From a bacterium (GTDB lineage: Bacteria; Elusimicrobiota; Elusimicrobia; UBA1565; UBA9628), in contig JAJZJF010000008.1 in the NCBI GenBank assembly GCA_021810245.1, positions 1 to 46,845 on the forward strand: a stretch of 46,845 nt of DNA, given 5' to 3'. Shown one piece after another: positions 8,797 to 16,054 of the stretch (position 1 is its first letter; each line of letters starts with the position of its first letter). The position numbers and the translations under genes were made by a program. The notes under the pieces were generated by a model. It was not told where the DNA came from, did not search any database, and worked only from the letters and a program-made list of their open reading frames with translations.

Positions 8797-10152
8797 ATGA
8801 CAAAGAAAGATAAAATAAGGCTTAAAAAAAGGGACTGTCCCCTTTTTCTGCTCTTGATTTTGATTTGGCCGTTAAATTTGTCCGCGGAAAACTCCGTGCC
8901 GCTTGACCTCTCCATCCAGCAAGCCATTGCCATGGCCATCAAAAACAATCTGACAATGAAACTGGCCAAGGCTCAAACGACGGAATCCCGTTCCCAGGTC
9001 CTTCAGGGCGCTTCGGCCCTTTTGCCCCAGGTCATTGGGACGATGTCGGAAAATAGAACCTACAAACTCAATCTCGCGGCTATGGGCTTTACTCCTGGTT
9101 TATTGCCCGGAATTCCCGGCTCTATCGGACCTTATAATGTGTTTGACGCGCGGCTTCATTTAGTCGACAATGTGCTGGATTTGAGCGCAGTCCAGTCTCT
9201 TAGAGCGGCCCGAAGGCAAAATGAAATGGCAGTTTTGGGAGAAAAATTAGCCGCGGAACAAGTGGCCGCCGCCGCCGCATTGGCATATGTCGACGATCTG
9301 AGGACCCAAAAAGAAATTATCGCGGCCAAAGCGGATGAAACCTTGGCTTTAGAGCTTTTGAAATTGGCCCAGGACAAGGTCAATTCCGGAACCGCAGACC
9401 CTATTGATCTGGCTCGGGCAAAAACCAGCCAATCACAAGCGCATCTTAGAGTCATCGTCGCCGATCTTGCCGCCCAGAAAGCCGACATGAGGCTTAAACA
9501 CATCATTGGCATTCCCTTGGGACGCCCTATTATTCTTCAAGAGCGGCTAGGTGTCATTTCAAAATCGGCGCCGCCCTTGGCTGATTCCTTATCCAAAGCC
9601 TATTCCGCGCGCCTGGAAATTCAAGTCGAGAAAAAGAGCCTTGAAAGCGCGAAATTGACCTTGAGCGCCGCTCATTTATCGAGAATTCCGACGGTCACGA
9701 TTAACGGCGATTACGGGCTCAGCGGCATTACCCCGACACAAGATGACATTCCCACGGGGAATTTGGGAGCGGGACTTATGTGGAGGTTTTTTACCGGCGG
9801 ACAAATCCGTAGCCAAGCAACTGCGGCGATTTCTCAAATGGAGCGAGCGGCCGCCGAATTTGAAGACACCAAGGTCCAAATAGATCAAGACGTCAGAACG
9901 GCTCTTTTGGAACTCCAGGCGGCTGAGGAAGAAGTTGAAACCAGTTCTCAAACAAAAAAACTGGCAGAGCTTGAGCTCAATCTAGCCGAGAATCGTTTTA
10001 AAGCCGGCATCGGGGACAATCAAGAACTGGTTCGCGCGCAAGATTCAATGGCTGAAGCCAGGAACGCCGTCGTCGGGGCCATCGCGGCCGACAACAACGC
10101 CTGGATTCACTTGTTTTTGTCCTTGGGCAAAGCCCAGCAATTCGGATTTTAG
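8797..10152 (+). CDS. TolC-family outer membrane efflux protein (OMF2)
   Basis: Signal peptide MTKKDKIRLKKRDCPLFLLLILIWPLNLSAE, then paired TolC repeats (LDLSIQQAIAMAIKNNLTMKLAKAQTTESRSQVLQGASALLPQV; LAELELNLAENRFKAGIGDNQELVRAQDSMAEARN). Confidence 0.88.
   Translation: MTKKDKIRLKKRDCPLFLLLILIWPLNLSAENSVPLDLSIQQAIAMAIKNNLTMKLAKAQTTESRSQVLQGASALLPQVIGTMSENRTYKLNLAAMGFTPGLLPGIPGSIGPYNVFDARLHLVDNVLDLSAVQSLRAARRQNEMAVLGEKLAAEQVAAAAALAYVDDLRTQKEIIAAKADETLALELLKLAQDKVNSGTADPIDLARAKTSQSQAHLRVIVADLAAQKADMRLKHIIGIPLGRPIILQERLGVISKSAPPLADSLSKAYSARLEIQVEKKSLESAKLTLSAAHLSRIPTVTINGDYGLSGITPTQDDIPTGNLGAGLMWRFFTGGQIRSQATAAISQMERAAAEFEDTKVQIDQDVRTALLELQAAEEEVETSSQTKKLAELELNLAENRFKAGIGDNQELVRAQDSMAEARNAVVGAIAADNNAWIHLFLSLGKAQQFGF
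8824..8847. repeat. Palindromic repeat AAAAAAAGGGAC-T-GTCCCCTTTTT (copy 2, one mismatch)
   Basis: Same GGGACTGTCCC core as copy 1, centres 60 bp apart; lies in-frame inside the next CDS. Confidence 0.8.
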
Positions 10153-10167
10153 AGGTGAAAGGTAATC

Positions 10168-11097
10168 ATGGAAACGACTAAAGACGCTCAAGGATCGTTA
10201 GACGCCCGCGGCCATTCAAACGCCGGAACGGTTCCTCAGATGAAAAAATCCCATCAAAAGCGTTTGATTCAAATTGGAATTGGAATCGGGTCGGTTTTGT
10301 TGGTCGCCGGGCTTTGGTACTACTTTTATTGGAGCTTTCATCAAGACACCGACGACGCTTTTATCGACGGGCACATCTTCATGATCAGCCCCAGCGTCCC
10401 GGGACCCGTGATTAAAATTTACGTTGATGACAATCAATTCGTCAAGAAGGGAGATCCCCTGGTTGAAATCGATCCACGCGAATACGAAGCGCGTCTCAAT
10501 CAATCGCAAGCGGAAGTGGCCGCATCTTCTGCTTCGGCTCATCAGGCGGAACTCGATTTGGCGCGCTACGCCAAGCTCTATCATGAGAACCAAATCTCTC
10601 AACAAACCTACGATCACGCCCGAGCGGCCGTGGACGTGGCCAAGGCCCAGCTTCAGCTCGCGCTTAAAAAAGAATCGGCGGCCGAGCTTAATCTCGCTTA
10701 TACCCATGTCAATTCTCCTTCCGATGGCTATGTCACTAAAAAAACAGTGGAGCTTCAGGACTATGAGGATCCCGGGCAAACCATGCTGGCCATCGTCAGC
10801 CCGGATGTTTGGGTCACCGCAAACTTTAAGGAGACAGAACTTCACGGCATGAAAAAAGGCGATCCCGTGGAAGTTTCCGTAGACGCTTATCCTGGAAAGG
10901 TTTTTAAGGCCCATGTAGACTCCATTCAGGATGGTAGCGGATCGCGTTTTAGCCTATTTCCGCCTGAAAACGCGACGGGTAATTATGTCAAGGTCGTTCA
11001 GCGGGTGCCGGTTAAAATCGTTTTTGATGGACCCGTCTCTTCTCGCCCATTTTTAGCCCCGGGAATGTCGGTCATCCCCGTTGTTAAGCTCAAATGA
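10168..11097 (+). CDS. emrA: HlyD/EmrA-family membrane fusion protein
   Basis: Single N-terminal TM, YFYWSFHQDTDDAFIDGHIFMISPSVPGPVIKIYVDDNQFVKKGDPLVEIDPREYEARLNQSQAEV; C-terminal VKLK after LAPGMSVIP. Confidence 0.88.
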   Translation: METTKDAQGSLDARGHSNAGTVPQMKKSHQKRLIQIGIGIGSVLLVAGLWYYFYWSFHQDTDDAFIDGHIFMISPSVPGPVIKIYVDDNQFVKKGDPLVEIDPREYEARLNQSQAEVAASSASAHQAELDLARYAKLYHENQISQQTYDHARAAVDVAKAQLQLALKKESAAELNLAYTHVNSPSDGYVTKKTVELQDYEDPGQTMLAIVSPDVWVTANFKETELHGMKKGDPVEVSVDAYPGKVFKAHVDSIQDGSGSRFSLFPPENATGNYVKVVQRVPVKIVFDGPVSSRPFLAPGMSVIPVVKLK

Positions 11098-11098
11098 G

Positions 11099-12664
11099 AT
11101 GAGCTCCTCTGCCCAAAATTCTCACTGGAAGCCTCGGCATAATCCCTGGCTGATTGCGGTTTCAGTTTTACTGGCCACCTTTATGGAGGTGTTAGACACA
11201 TCCATTGCCAATGTGGCCTTGCCCCATATCGCGGGAAGCCTTTCAGCCTCGGTTTCGGAGGCTACCTGGGTCTTGACGAGTTATTTGGTCGCTAACGCGA
11301 TTATTTTATCCGCGACCGGGTGGCTCAGCAGTTATTTCGGGAGAAAAAATTATCTTGGGTTTTCAGTCATTCTGTTTGTCGTCGCGTCCGCTTTTTGTGG
11401 GATGGCGCACAGCCTGGGTCAAATTGTTGTCGCCCGGGTGCTTCAGGGTATCGGGGGTGGCGGGCTTCAGCCCTTGTCCCAAGCGATTTTACTTGAAAGT
11501 TTTTCGCCTGAAGAGCGGGGACCGGCCATGGCGGCATATGGAATGGGGATTGTCGTCGCGCCTATCCTGGGCCCAACCCTTGGCGGCTGGCTGACCGACA
11601 GCTATTCCTGGAGATGGATTTTTTATATCAATATCCCCATTGGTATCGCCGGACTCATCATGCAAGACCTTTTTGTCGAGGACCCTCCTTACATTAAGGC
11701 CGCGAGAGCCCCCAAAATTGACTATCTCGGTTTCGGCCTCATGGCCGTTGGAATCGGGCTTTTACAAATTATTCTGGATAAGGGTCAAGAGGTGGATTGG
11801 TTTTCCGCCCACTGGCTGCGCTGGTGCGCCGCGATTTCCGCAATCTCAATTATTTTGTTTATCTGGCATGAACTGAGAACCCGCCATCCGATTGTCAATT
11901 TGAGAGTTCTCAAAAATCGAAATTTTGCCGTGGCGACTTTCTTGGTCGCGATACTCGGAGCCATCCTTTATGGAAGCACCGCGACTCTCCCCATTATGCT
12001 TCAGGGACTGATGGGATATACTGCTTTAGCGAGCGGCTGGGTTATGACACCACGAGGCATCGGCTCGCTGCTATCGATGATTATTGTGGGGCGACTGGTG
12101 AAGAAAGTCGATGGCCGATTGCTAATTGCGATTGGATTTTCGGTCATCGCCCTGACCTCTTGGGCCCTCAGCCGCCTTAATTTCAATATTGCCCCATCCA
12201 ATATTCAAATTCCCCTGATTTTAAACGGCTTTGCCAACGGATTTATTTTTGTTCCTCTGACGGTGGTTGGATACGCGACTTTAAGGCAGGACGCGATTTT
12301 TCAGGCGACAGGAATCTACAACTTAATGCGAAATACCGGAGCTTCGATAGGAATCTCGGTGTTAATCGCGATGCAAGACCGTTCGGCCCAGGCCCATCAG
12401 GTCTATCTTTCCGGTCATCTAACTTCCCTGAGCCCCAATCTCCGCAATTTTATGCATCTCGTTGAAAGATCTCTTCCCGGTTCTCATCAATCCGCGTTTC
12501 ATGTGGCACAGGGAGTGGTTTACCAGCTTTTAATTCAACAGGCGACCTTTTTATCTTTTATGGACGTCTTTCGCTGGATGGCCGAGGCCTCTTTTATCTG
12601 CATGTTCGCCATTGCCCTGTTCAAGAAAGCCGCTCCCCCGGCGCACGTCTCAATAGTGGATTAA
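11099..12664 (+). CDS. emrB: DHA2-family MFS drug transporter (EmrB/QacA-like)
   Basis: 14-TM MFS, FMEVLDTSIANVALPHIAGSL and GGGGLQPLSQAILLESF; ORF-track start 11081 is TTG, the ATG at 11099 just after the emrA stop is more likely. Confidence 0.9.
   Translation: MSSSAQNSHWKPRHNPWLIAVSVLLATFMEVLDTSIANVALPHIAGSLSASVSEATWVLTSYLVANAIILSATGWLSSYFGRKNYLGFSVILFVVASAFCGMAHSLGQIVVARVLQGIGGGGLQPLSQAILLESFSPEERGPAMAAYGMGIVVAPILGPTLGGWLTDSYSWRWIFYINIPIGIAGLIMQDLFVEDPPYIKAARAPKIDYLGFGLMAVGIGLLQIILDKGQEVDWFSAHWLRWCAAISAISIILFIWHELRTRHPIVNLRVLKNRNFAVATFLVAILGAILYGSTATLPIMLQGLMGYTALASGWVMTPRGIGSLLSMIIVGRLVKKVDGRLLIAIGFSVIALTSWALSRLNFNIAPSNIQIPLILNGFANGFIFVPLTVVGYATLRQDAIFQATGIYNLMRNTGASIGISVLIAMQDRSAQAHQVYLSGHLTSLSPNLRNFMHLVERSLPGSHQSAFHVAQGVVYQLLIQQATFLSFMDVFRWMAEASFICMFAIALFKKAAPPAHVSIVD
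12602..12664 (+). repeat. 63-bp exact direct repeat, copy A (3' end of emrB)
   Basis: atgttcgccattgccctgttcaagaaagccgctcccccggcgcacgtctcaatagtggattaa, identical to 23808-23870. Confidence 0.97.
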
Positions 12665-12806
12665 CATTCGCGAGGAAACGATGGGATCGCTTTATTGCCG
12701 CGACACTTTTTATCCATGGACATCGTCAAATTGAATAGCTAGAAACTAAAAAGAGCGTGTTGAGTTGAGAAATTAACCATGCGTTCGTTCTATCAATGGA
12801 GGTAAA

Positions 12807-13328
12807 ATGAAAAAAACATCAAAAGTGTTAGCGATGGGTTTGTGTGTTGGAATTATGTCTGTTACGGTTGTTGGGGTCAAAGCGCAGGATCAGGGGTCGG
12901 CAACGCCCACCTCCGCTTCTGCGCCAGCAACGCGGGGCAAACATCACCACAAGTGGGCGTGCGCGGCAGATATTAAGAATCTGTGTCCAGACGCCAAAAG
13001 CTTCAAAGCGAAAAGACAATGCTTGAAAGAGAATAAGGATCAGCTCTCAAGCGCCTGTAAGGCACAAATGAAAAAAATGCATGCAAAAATTGCGGGCCTC
13101 AAAGAGGCGTGCCAGGCCGATGTCTCGCAGTTTTGCTCGGACGCGAAAGGTGGACGGGCAATTGGAAAGTGCTTAAAACAGAATGAAGCCAGTCTCTCGG
13201 CCTCCTGCGTCGCGGCCAGAGCGAAGATGAAAAGAGCCTGGAAAAAACATCACCATAAAAATGGCGATGGGGGTCAGTCGCAGGGGACTCAAAATCAGGC
13301 GCCGGCGAGTCAGACAACACAGCAGTAA
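12807..13328 (+). CDS. Secreted Cys-rich repeat protein with His clusters
   Basis: Signal peptide; two Cys-rich GLG1-type repeats (CAADIKNLCPDAKSFKAKRQCLKENKDQLSSAC; CQADVSQFCSDAKGGRAIGKCLKQNEASLSASC); HHHK and KKHHHK stretches. SD tggagg before the ATG. Confidence 0.8.
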   Translation: MKKTSKVLAMGLCVGIMSVTVVGVKAQDQGSATPTSASAPATRGKHHHKWACAADIKNLCPDAKSFKAKRQCLKENKDQLSSACKAQMKKMHAKIAGLKEACQADVSQFCSDAKGGRAIGKCLKQNEASLSASCVAARAKMKRAWKKHHHKNGDGGQSQGTQNQAPASQTTQQ

Positions 13329-13340
13329 TTTCACTCTGTT

Positions 13341-13389
13341 CTCTGGCTCCCCCGCGCTTTTGCGCGCGTTGTGTGTGGGGGAGCCAGAG
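13341..13389. other. Strong stem-loop: 13-bp perfect stem CTCTGGCTCCCCC/GGGGGAGCCAGAG with a nested GCGC-TTTT-GCGC hairpin
   Basis: Arms 13341-13353 and 13377-13389; inner hairpin 13354-13365. No U-run follows, so not a classical terminator. Confidence 0.85.
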
Positions 13390-13967
13390 CGGGGTTTCCT
13401 ATTAGCGATTTTGATTTAATTCGGCGAGCGGGTGATGGCGATTCCGAGTCATATGCGGAATTGGTTCGCTCTCATTACCCTAAAATATTTTGTCTTTGTT
13501 TTTCCCTTCTTAAAAATCAGGCCGCGGCCGATGACGCGGCCCAGGACGTGTTTTTGAATGCCTATCGCGCAATCAAAACATTTCGAGGGACTTCTTCATT
13601 TTCAACCTGGTTGCATCGCATCGCGGCCAACCGCTGTCTCGATCTTTTGCGGCGCAGGGTCCGTGAAAAAGAAGAGTCCCTTGAGGCGCTTGCCGAATCG
13701 CGGGAACATGGAACGCGCCAGTTTCAAGATCAATCAGGAAATCCGGATCAGTGTCTTGAAGATGCGGATTTGATTGAAAAAGTGATGAGCCATTTGTCTC
13801 CTGATTACAGGCTCATTTTAACTTTAAGAGAACGACAAGGTTTGAGCTACCAGGAATTATCTGAGACTCTGGAGTGCAGCCTTGATGCGGTCAAGGCGCG
13901 ATTGCGGCGAGCGCGTTTGGAATGTGAGGAAATTATGCGGCACTTTTCTACAGTCAAACTCGTCTAA
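13371..13967 (+). CDS. ECF-type RNA polymerase sigma factor (start codon uncertain)
   Basis: Sigma-70 region 2 (DLIRRAGDGDSESYAELVRSHYPKIFCLCFSLLKNQAAADDAAQDVFLNAYRAIKTFRGTSSFSTWLHRIAANRCLDLLRRR) and region 4 (DYRLILTLRERQGLSYQELSETLECSLDAVKARLRRARLE). Confidence 0.93.
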   Translation: MCGGARAGFPISDFDLIRRAGDGDSESYAELVRSHYPKIFCLCFSLLKNQAAADDAAQDVFLNAYRAIKTFRGTSSFSTWLHRIAANRCLDLLRRRVREKEESLEALAESREHGTRQFQDQSGNPDQCLEDADLIEKVMSHLSPDYRLILTLRERQGLSYQELSETLECSLDAVKARLRRARLECEEIMRHFSTVKLV

Positions 13968-13971
13968 TTCA

Positions 13972-14445
13972 ATGAATCCCATGAAACATCAAGAATTTGT
14001 GAGAGATTTGGGGGCTTTTTATGACCGGGAATTGTCCGTGTCGCGAATGGCTGAAGTGCGCGCCCATATTCAAGATTGTGCGTCTTGCAGAGAAGCTCAT
14101 GAACATTGGGAGAAAATAGCTCAAAGCTGTTTTCCCGAACCCGCGCCATTGAGCAAAGCCCAGACCGAGATGTTTATTCGCCGAGTTATGTCTCAGGTCA
14201 AACCGCCGCAGAAAAAACGATTTCTCTTTCCGGAATTAAATTTGTGGAAATTTTTAGTTCCAGCTTTAAGTTTTTGCGTCGTTCTTTTCGCCATTTTTTC
14301 TATTTTTGAGCGCACGGATTACCCCACTTCAATGGACGCTCTTTTGTTGATTGATCCCCAAAACAAGAGTGTCGCCGAATTGATTTTGCCGCCGGATGCA
14401 ACTCGAGAAAATAATCTCTTGGCGTCGGTCATGGAGGGAAAATGA
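13972..14445 (+). CDS. Zinc-finger (HxxxCxxC) anti-sigma factor with one TM segment
   Basis: HIQDCASCREAHEHWE motif after the sigma gene, then TM (FLVPALSFCVVLFAIFSIF). ORF-track start 13882 overlaps sigma; ATG 13972 (or 13981) more likely. Confidence 0.85.
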   Translation: MNPMKHQEFVRDLGAFYDRELSVSRMAEVRAHIQDCASCREAHEHWEKIAQSCFPEPAPLSKAQTEMFIRRVMSQVKPPQKKRFLFPELNLWKFLVPALSFCVVLFAIFSIFERTDYPTSMDALLLIDPQNKSVAELILPPDATRENNLLASVMEGK

Positions 14446-14807
14446 GAATCGCGTGGAATCAGGTTTTGTCCGCTTTTTTGATTGGATGTTTATTGGGGAC
14501 GCTTTTCGGAATCAGGCATGAGAAAAAAGTTTTTCACCAGTTTTGGGATCATGGCCCGAACACCCAGAAAGTTTTGTCAAAGTTAAGTAAAAAACTCGAT
14601 CTCAGCGCTCAACAAGAAGACCAGGTTCACGCGCTCTTAGAAGAAAAACGCCAAAAACTGATGTCGTTACACCAAGAAATGACCGCTCAATTCGACGCCA
14701 TTCGACTCTCGATGAGATCCGATATGATGAAGATCTTGAGTCCGGACCAGCAAAAAAAATTCATCGAAATGACCCAGCGATGGGATGAGCGTCGAAAAAA
14801 GCGATAG
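14442..14807 (+). CDS. Membrane-anchored periplasmic helical protein, Spy/CpxP/CnrX-like (heavy-metal sensor class)
   Basis: N-terminal TM, then amphipathic helices LSKKLDLSAQQEDQVHALLEEKRQKLMSLHQEMTAQFDAIRLSMRSDMMKILSPDQQKKFIEMTQRWDERRKKR; ATGA overlap with anti-sigma. Confidence 0.72.
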   Translation: MRIAWNQVLSAFLIGCLLGTLFGIRHEKKVFHQFWDHGPNTQKVLSKLSKKLDLSAQQEDQVHALLEEKRQKLMSLHQEMTAQFDAIRLSMRSDMMKILSPDQQKKFIEMTQRWDERRKKR

Positions 14808-14815
14808 AATTAATA

Positions 14816-16054
14816 ATGCGCGCCATTCAATCTCTTCGAGAAAAAGTCTCTTTGGGGGCCAATAAAATTTCTCAGCGTCCCCTCTGGCAAAGGCGGGCGC
14901 TTTTGTCTGCGCTGATTGGTTGTCTTGTGATCGGGGCGCTCTTTATTGCCGGGCGCTTTAAAAGCGCCAAACACGTTCAGCTTGGGGTTTCAGTTGGAGT
15001 GGCGAAAGCGTTTCTTGGGGATATCTCGGTTTATCTTGATGAATTAGGAACAGTGACGGCGTATTATACCGTCAATATCCAGCCGCGCGTGAGCGGACAG
15101 ATCATGAAGGTCGATGTGAAAGAGGGTCAATATGTTCATGCGGGACAAGAGCTCGCCTTAATTGACCCGAGACCCTATCAGGCCGCGCTGGATCAAGCTC
15201 AAGGAGCGCTCTCCCGCGATCAGGCCCTTCTTGCCGATGCGAAATTGGATTTAGAACGTTATAAAAAACTTTTGGCGCAAGATGCGATCCCTTCGCAACA
15301 ATACGACACGCAAAATGCCACCGTGGGACAAGATGAAGGAACAGTCGAAAGCGATCAAGCGGCGGTTGAAACGGCGAAACTCAACCTGATTTACGCGCAT
15401 GTGACTTCTCCAATTGATGGGCGCGTGGGATTACGCTTGGTTGATCCAGGAAACGTGATTTATACCACGACAGCCAATGGCGCCGGCGGGATTTTCGTCG
15501 TGACCAAAATGCAGCCGATCACCGTTGTCTTTACTCTCCCCGAAGAAGATATCCCAAGGTTAATGAAAAGAATGAATCATCTTAAGCCGGGGGAGAAATT
15601 AATTGTTGAGGCCTATAGCCGCGATGGGTCCCAGCTATTGGAAAAAGGGACGCTTTTGGCTTTAGACAGCTCGATTCAAGTCAATACGGGGACGCTCAAC
15701 CTTAAAGCGGAATTTGGCAATAAAGAGGGATTGCTTTATCCCAACGAGTTTGTCAACGCGCGGCTCTATCTTGAAACGGAGCATCACCAAACGATCATCC
15801 CGGCCGCCGCGGTTCAAAGCGGTCCAGAAGGGTCTTTTGTCTACATCGTTGGTCAAAATAACACGGTTGAAACCAGGAGCGTCAAAGTCGGCATTGCCAA
15901 TGGGAGCAATGTCTCGATTATCGATGGGCTTCAAGCGGGAGAAACGGTTGTCACCGATGGGGTCGATTTTATAAGGCCGGGAAGCGCGGTGCGAGTGGCT
16001 TCTCCGGGATTTCAAAGCCAAAAGTTCCATAAAAAAGGATCGCAAAACGAGTGA
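14816..16054 (+). CDS. mdtA: RND efflux periplasmic adaptor (MdtA-like)
   Basis: HlyD/AcrA fold motifs: QPRVSGQIMKVDVKEGQYVHAGQELALIDPRPYQAALDQAQGAL, LNLIYAHVTSPIDGRVGLRLVDPGNVI. Confidence 0.9.
   Translation: MRAIQSLREKVSLGANKISQRPLWQRRALLSALIGCLVIGALFIAGRFKSAKHVQLGVSVGVAKAFLGDISVYLDELGTVTAYYTVNIQPRVSGQIMKVDVKEGQYVHAGQELALIDPRPYQAALDQAQGALSRDQALLADAKLDLERYKKLLAQDAIPSQQYDTQNATVGQDEGTVESDQAAVETAKLNLIYAHVTSPIDGRVGLRLVDPGNVIYTTTANGAGGIFVVTKMQPITVVFTLPEEDIPRLMKRMNHLKPGEKLIVEAYSRDGSQLLEKGTLLALDSSIQVNTGTLNLKAEFGNKEGLLYPNEFVNARLYLETEHHQTIIPAAAVQSGPEGSFVYIVGQNNTVETRSVKVGIANGSNVSIIDGLQAGETVVTDGVDFIRPGSAVRVASPGFQSQKFHKKGSQNE

Noticed and set aside
8763-8969. 68-aa minus-strand ORF
   Set aside because: Antisense to OMF2 and built from the two palindrome copies (RKRGQS repeats).
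10216-10914. 232-aa minus-strand ORF opposite emrA
   Set aside because: Antisense shadow; emrA has clear HlyD motifs on the plus strand.
12665-12806. Search for an ECF-type promoter upstream of the Cys-rich gene
   Set aside because: Only weak GAAAC/CGT-like pieces at unsuitable spacing; cannot be called without a regulon motif.
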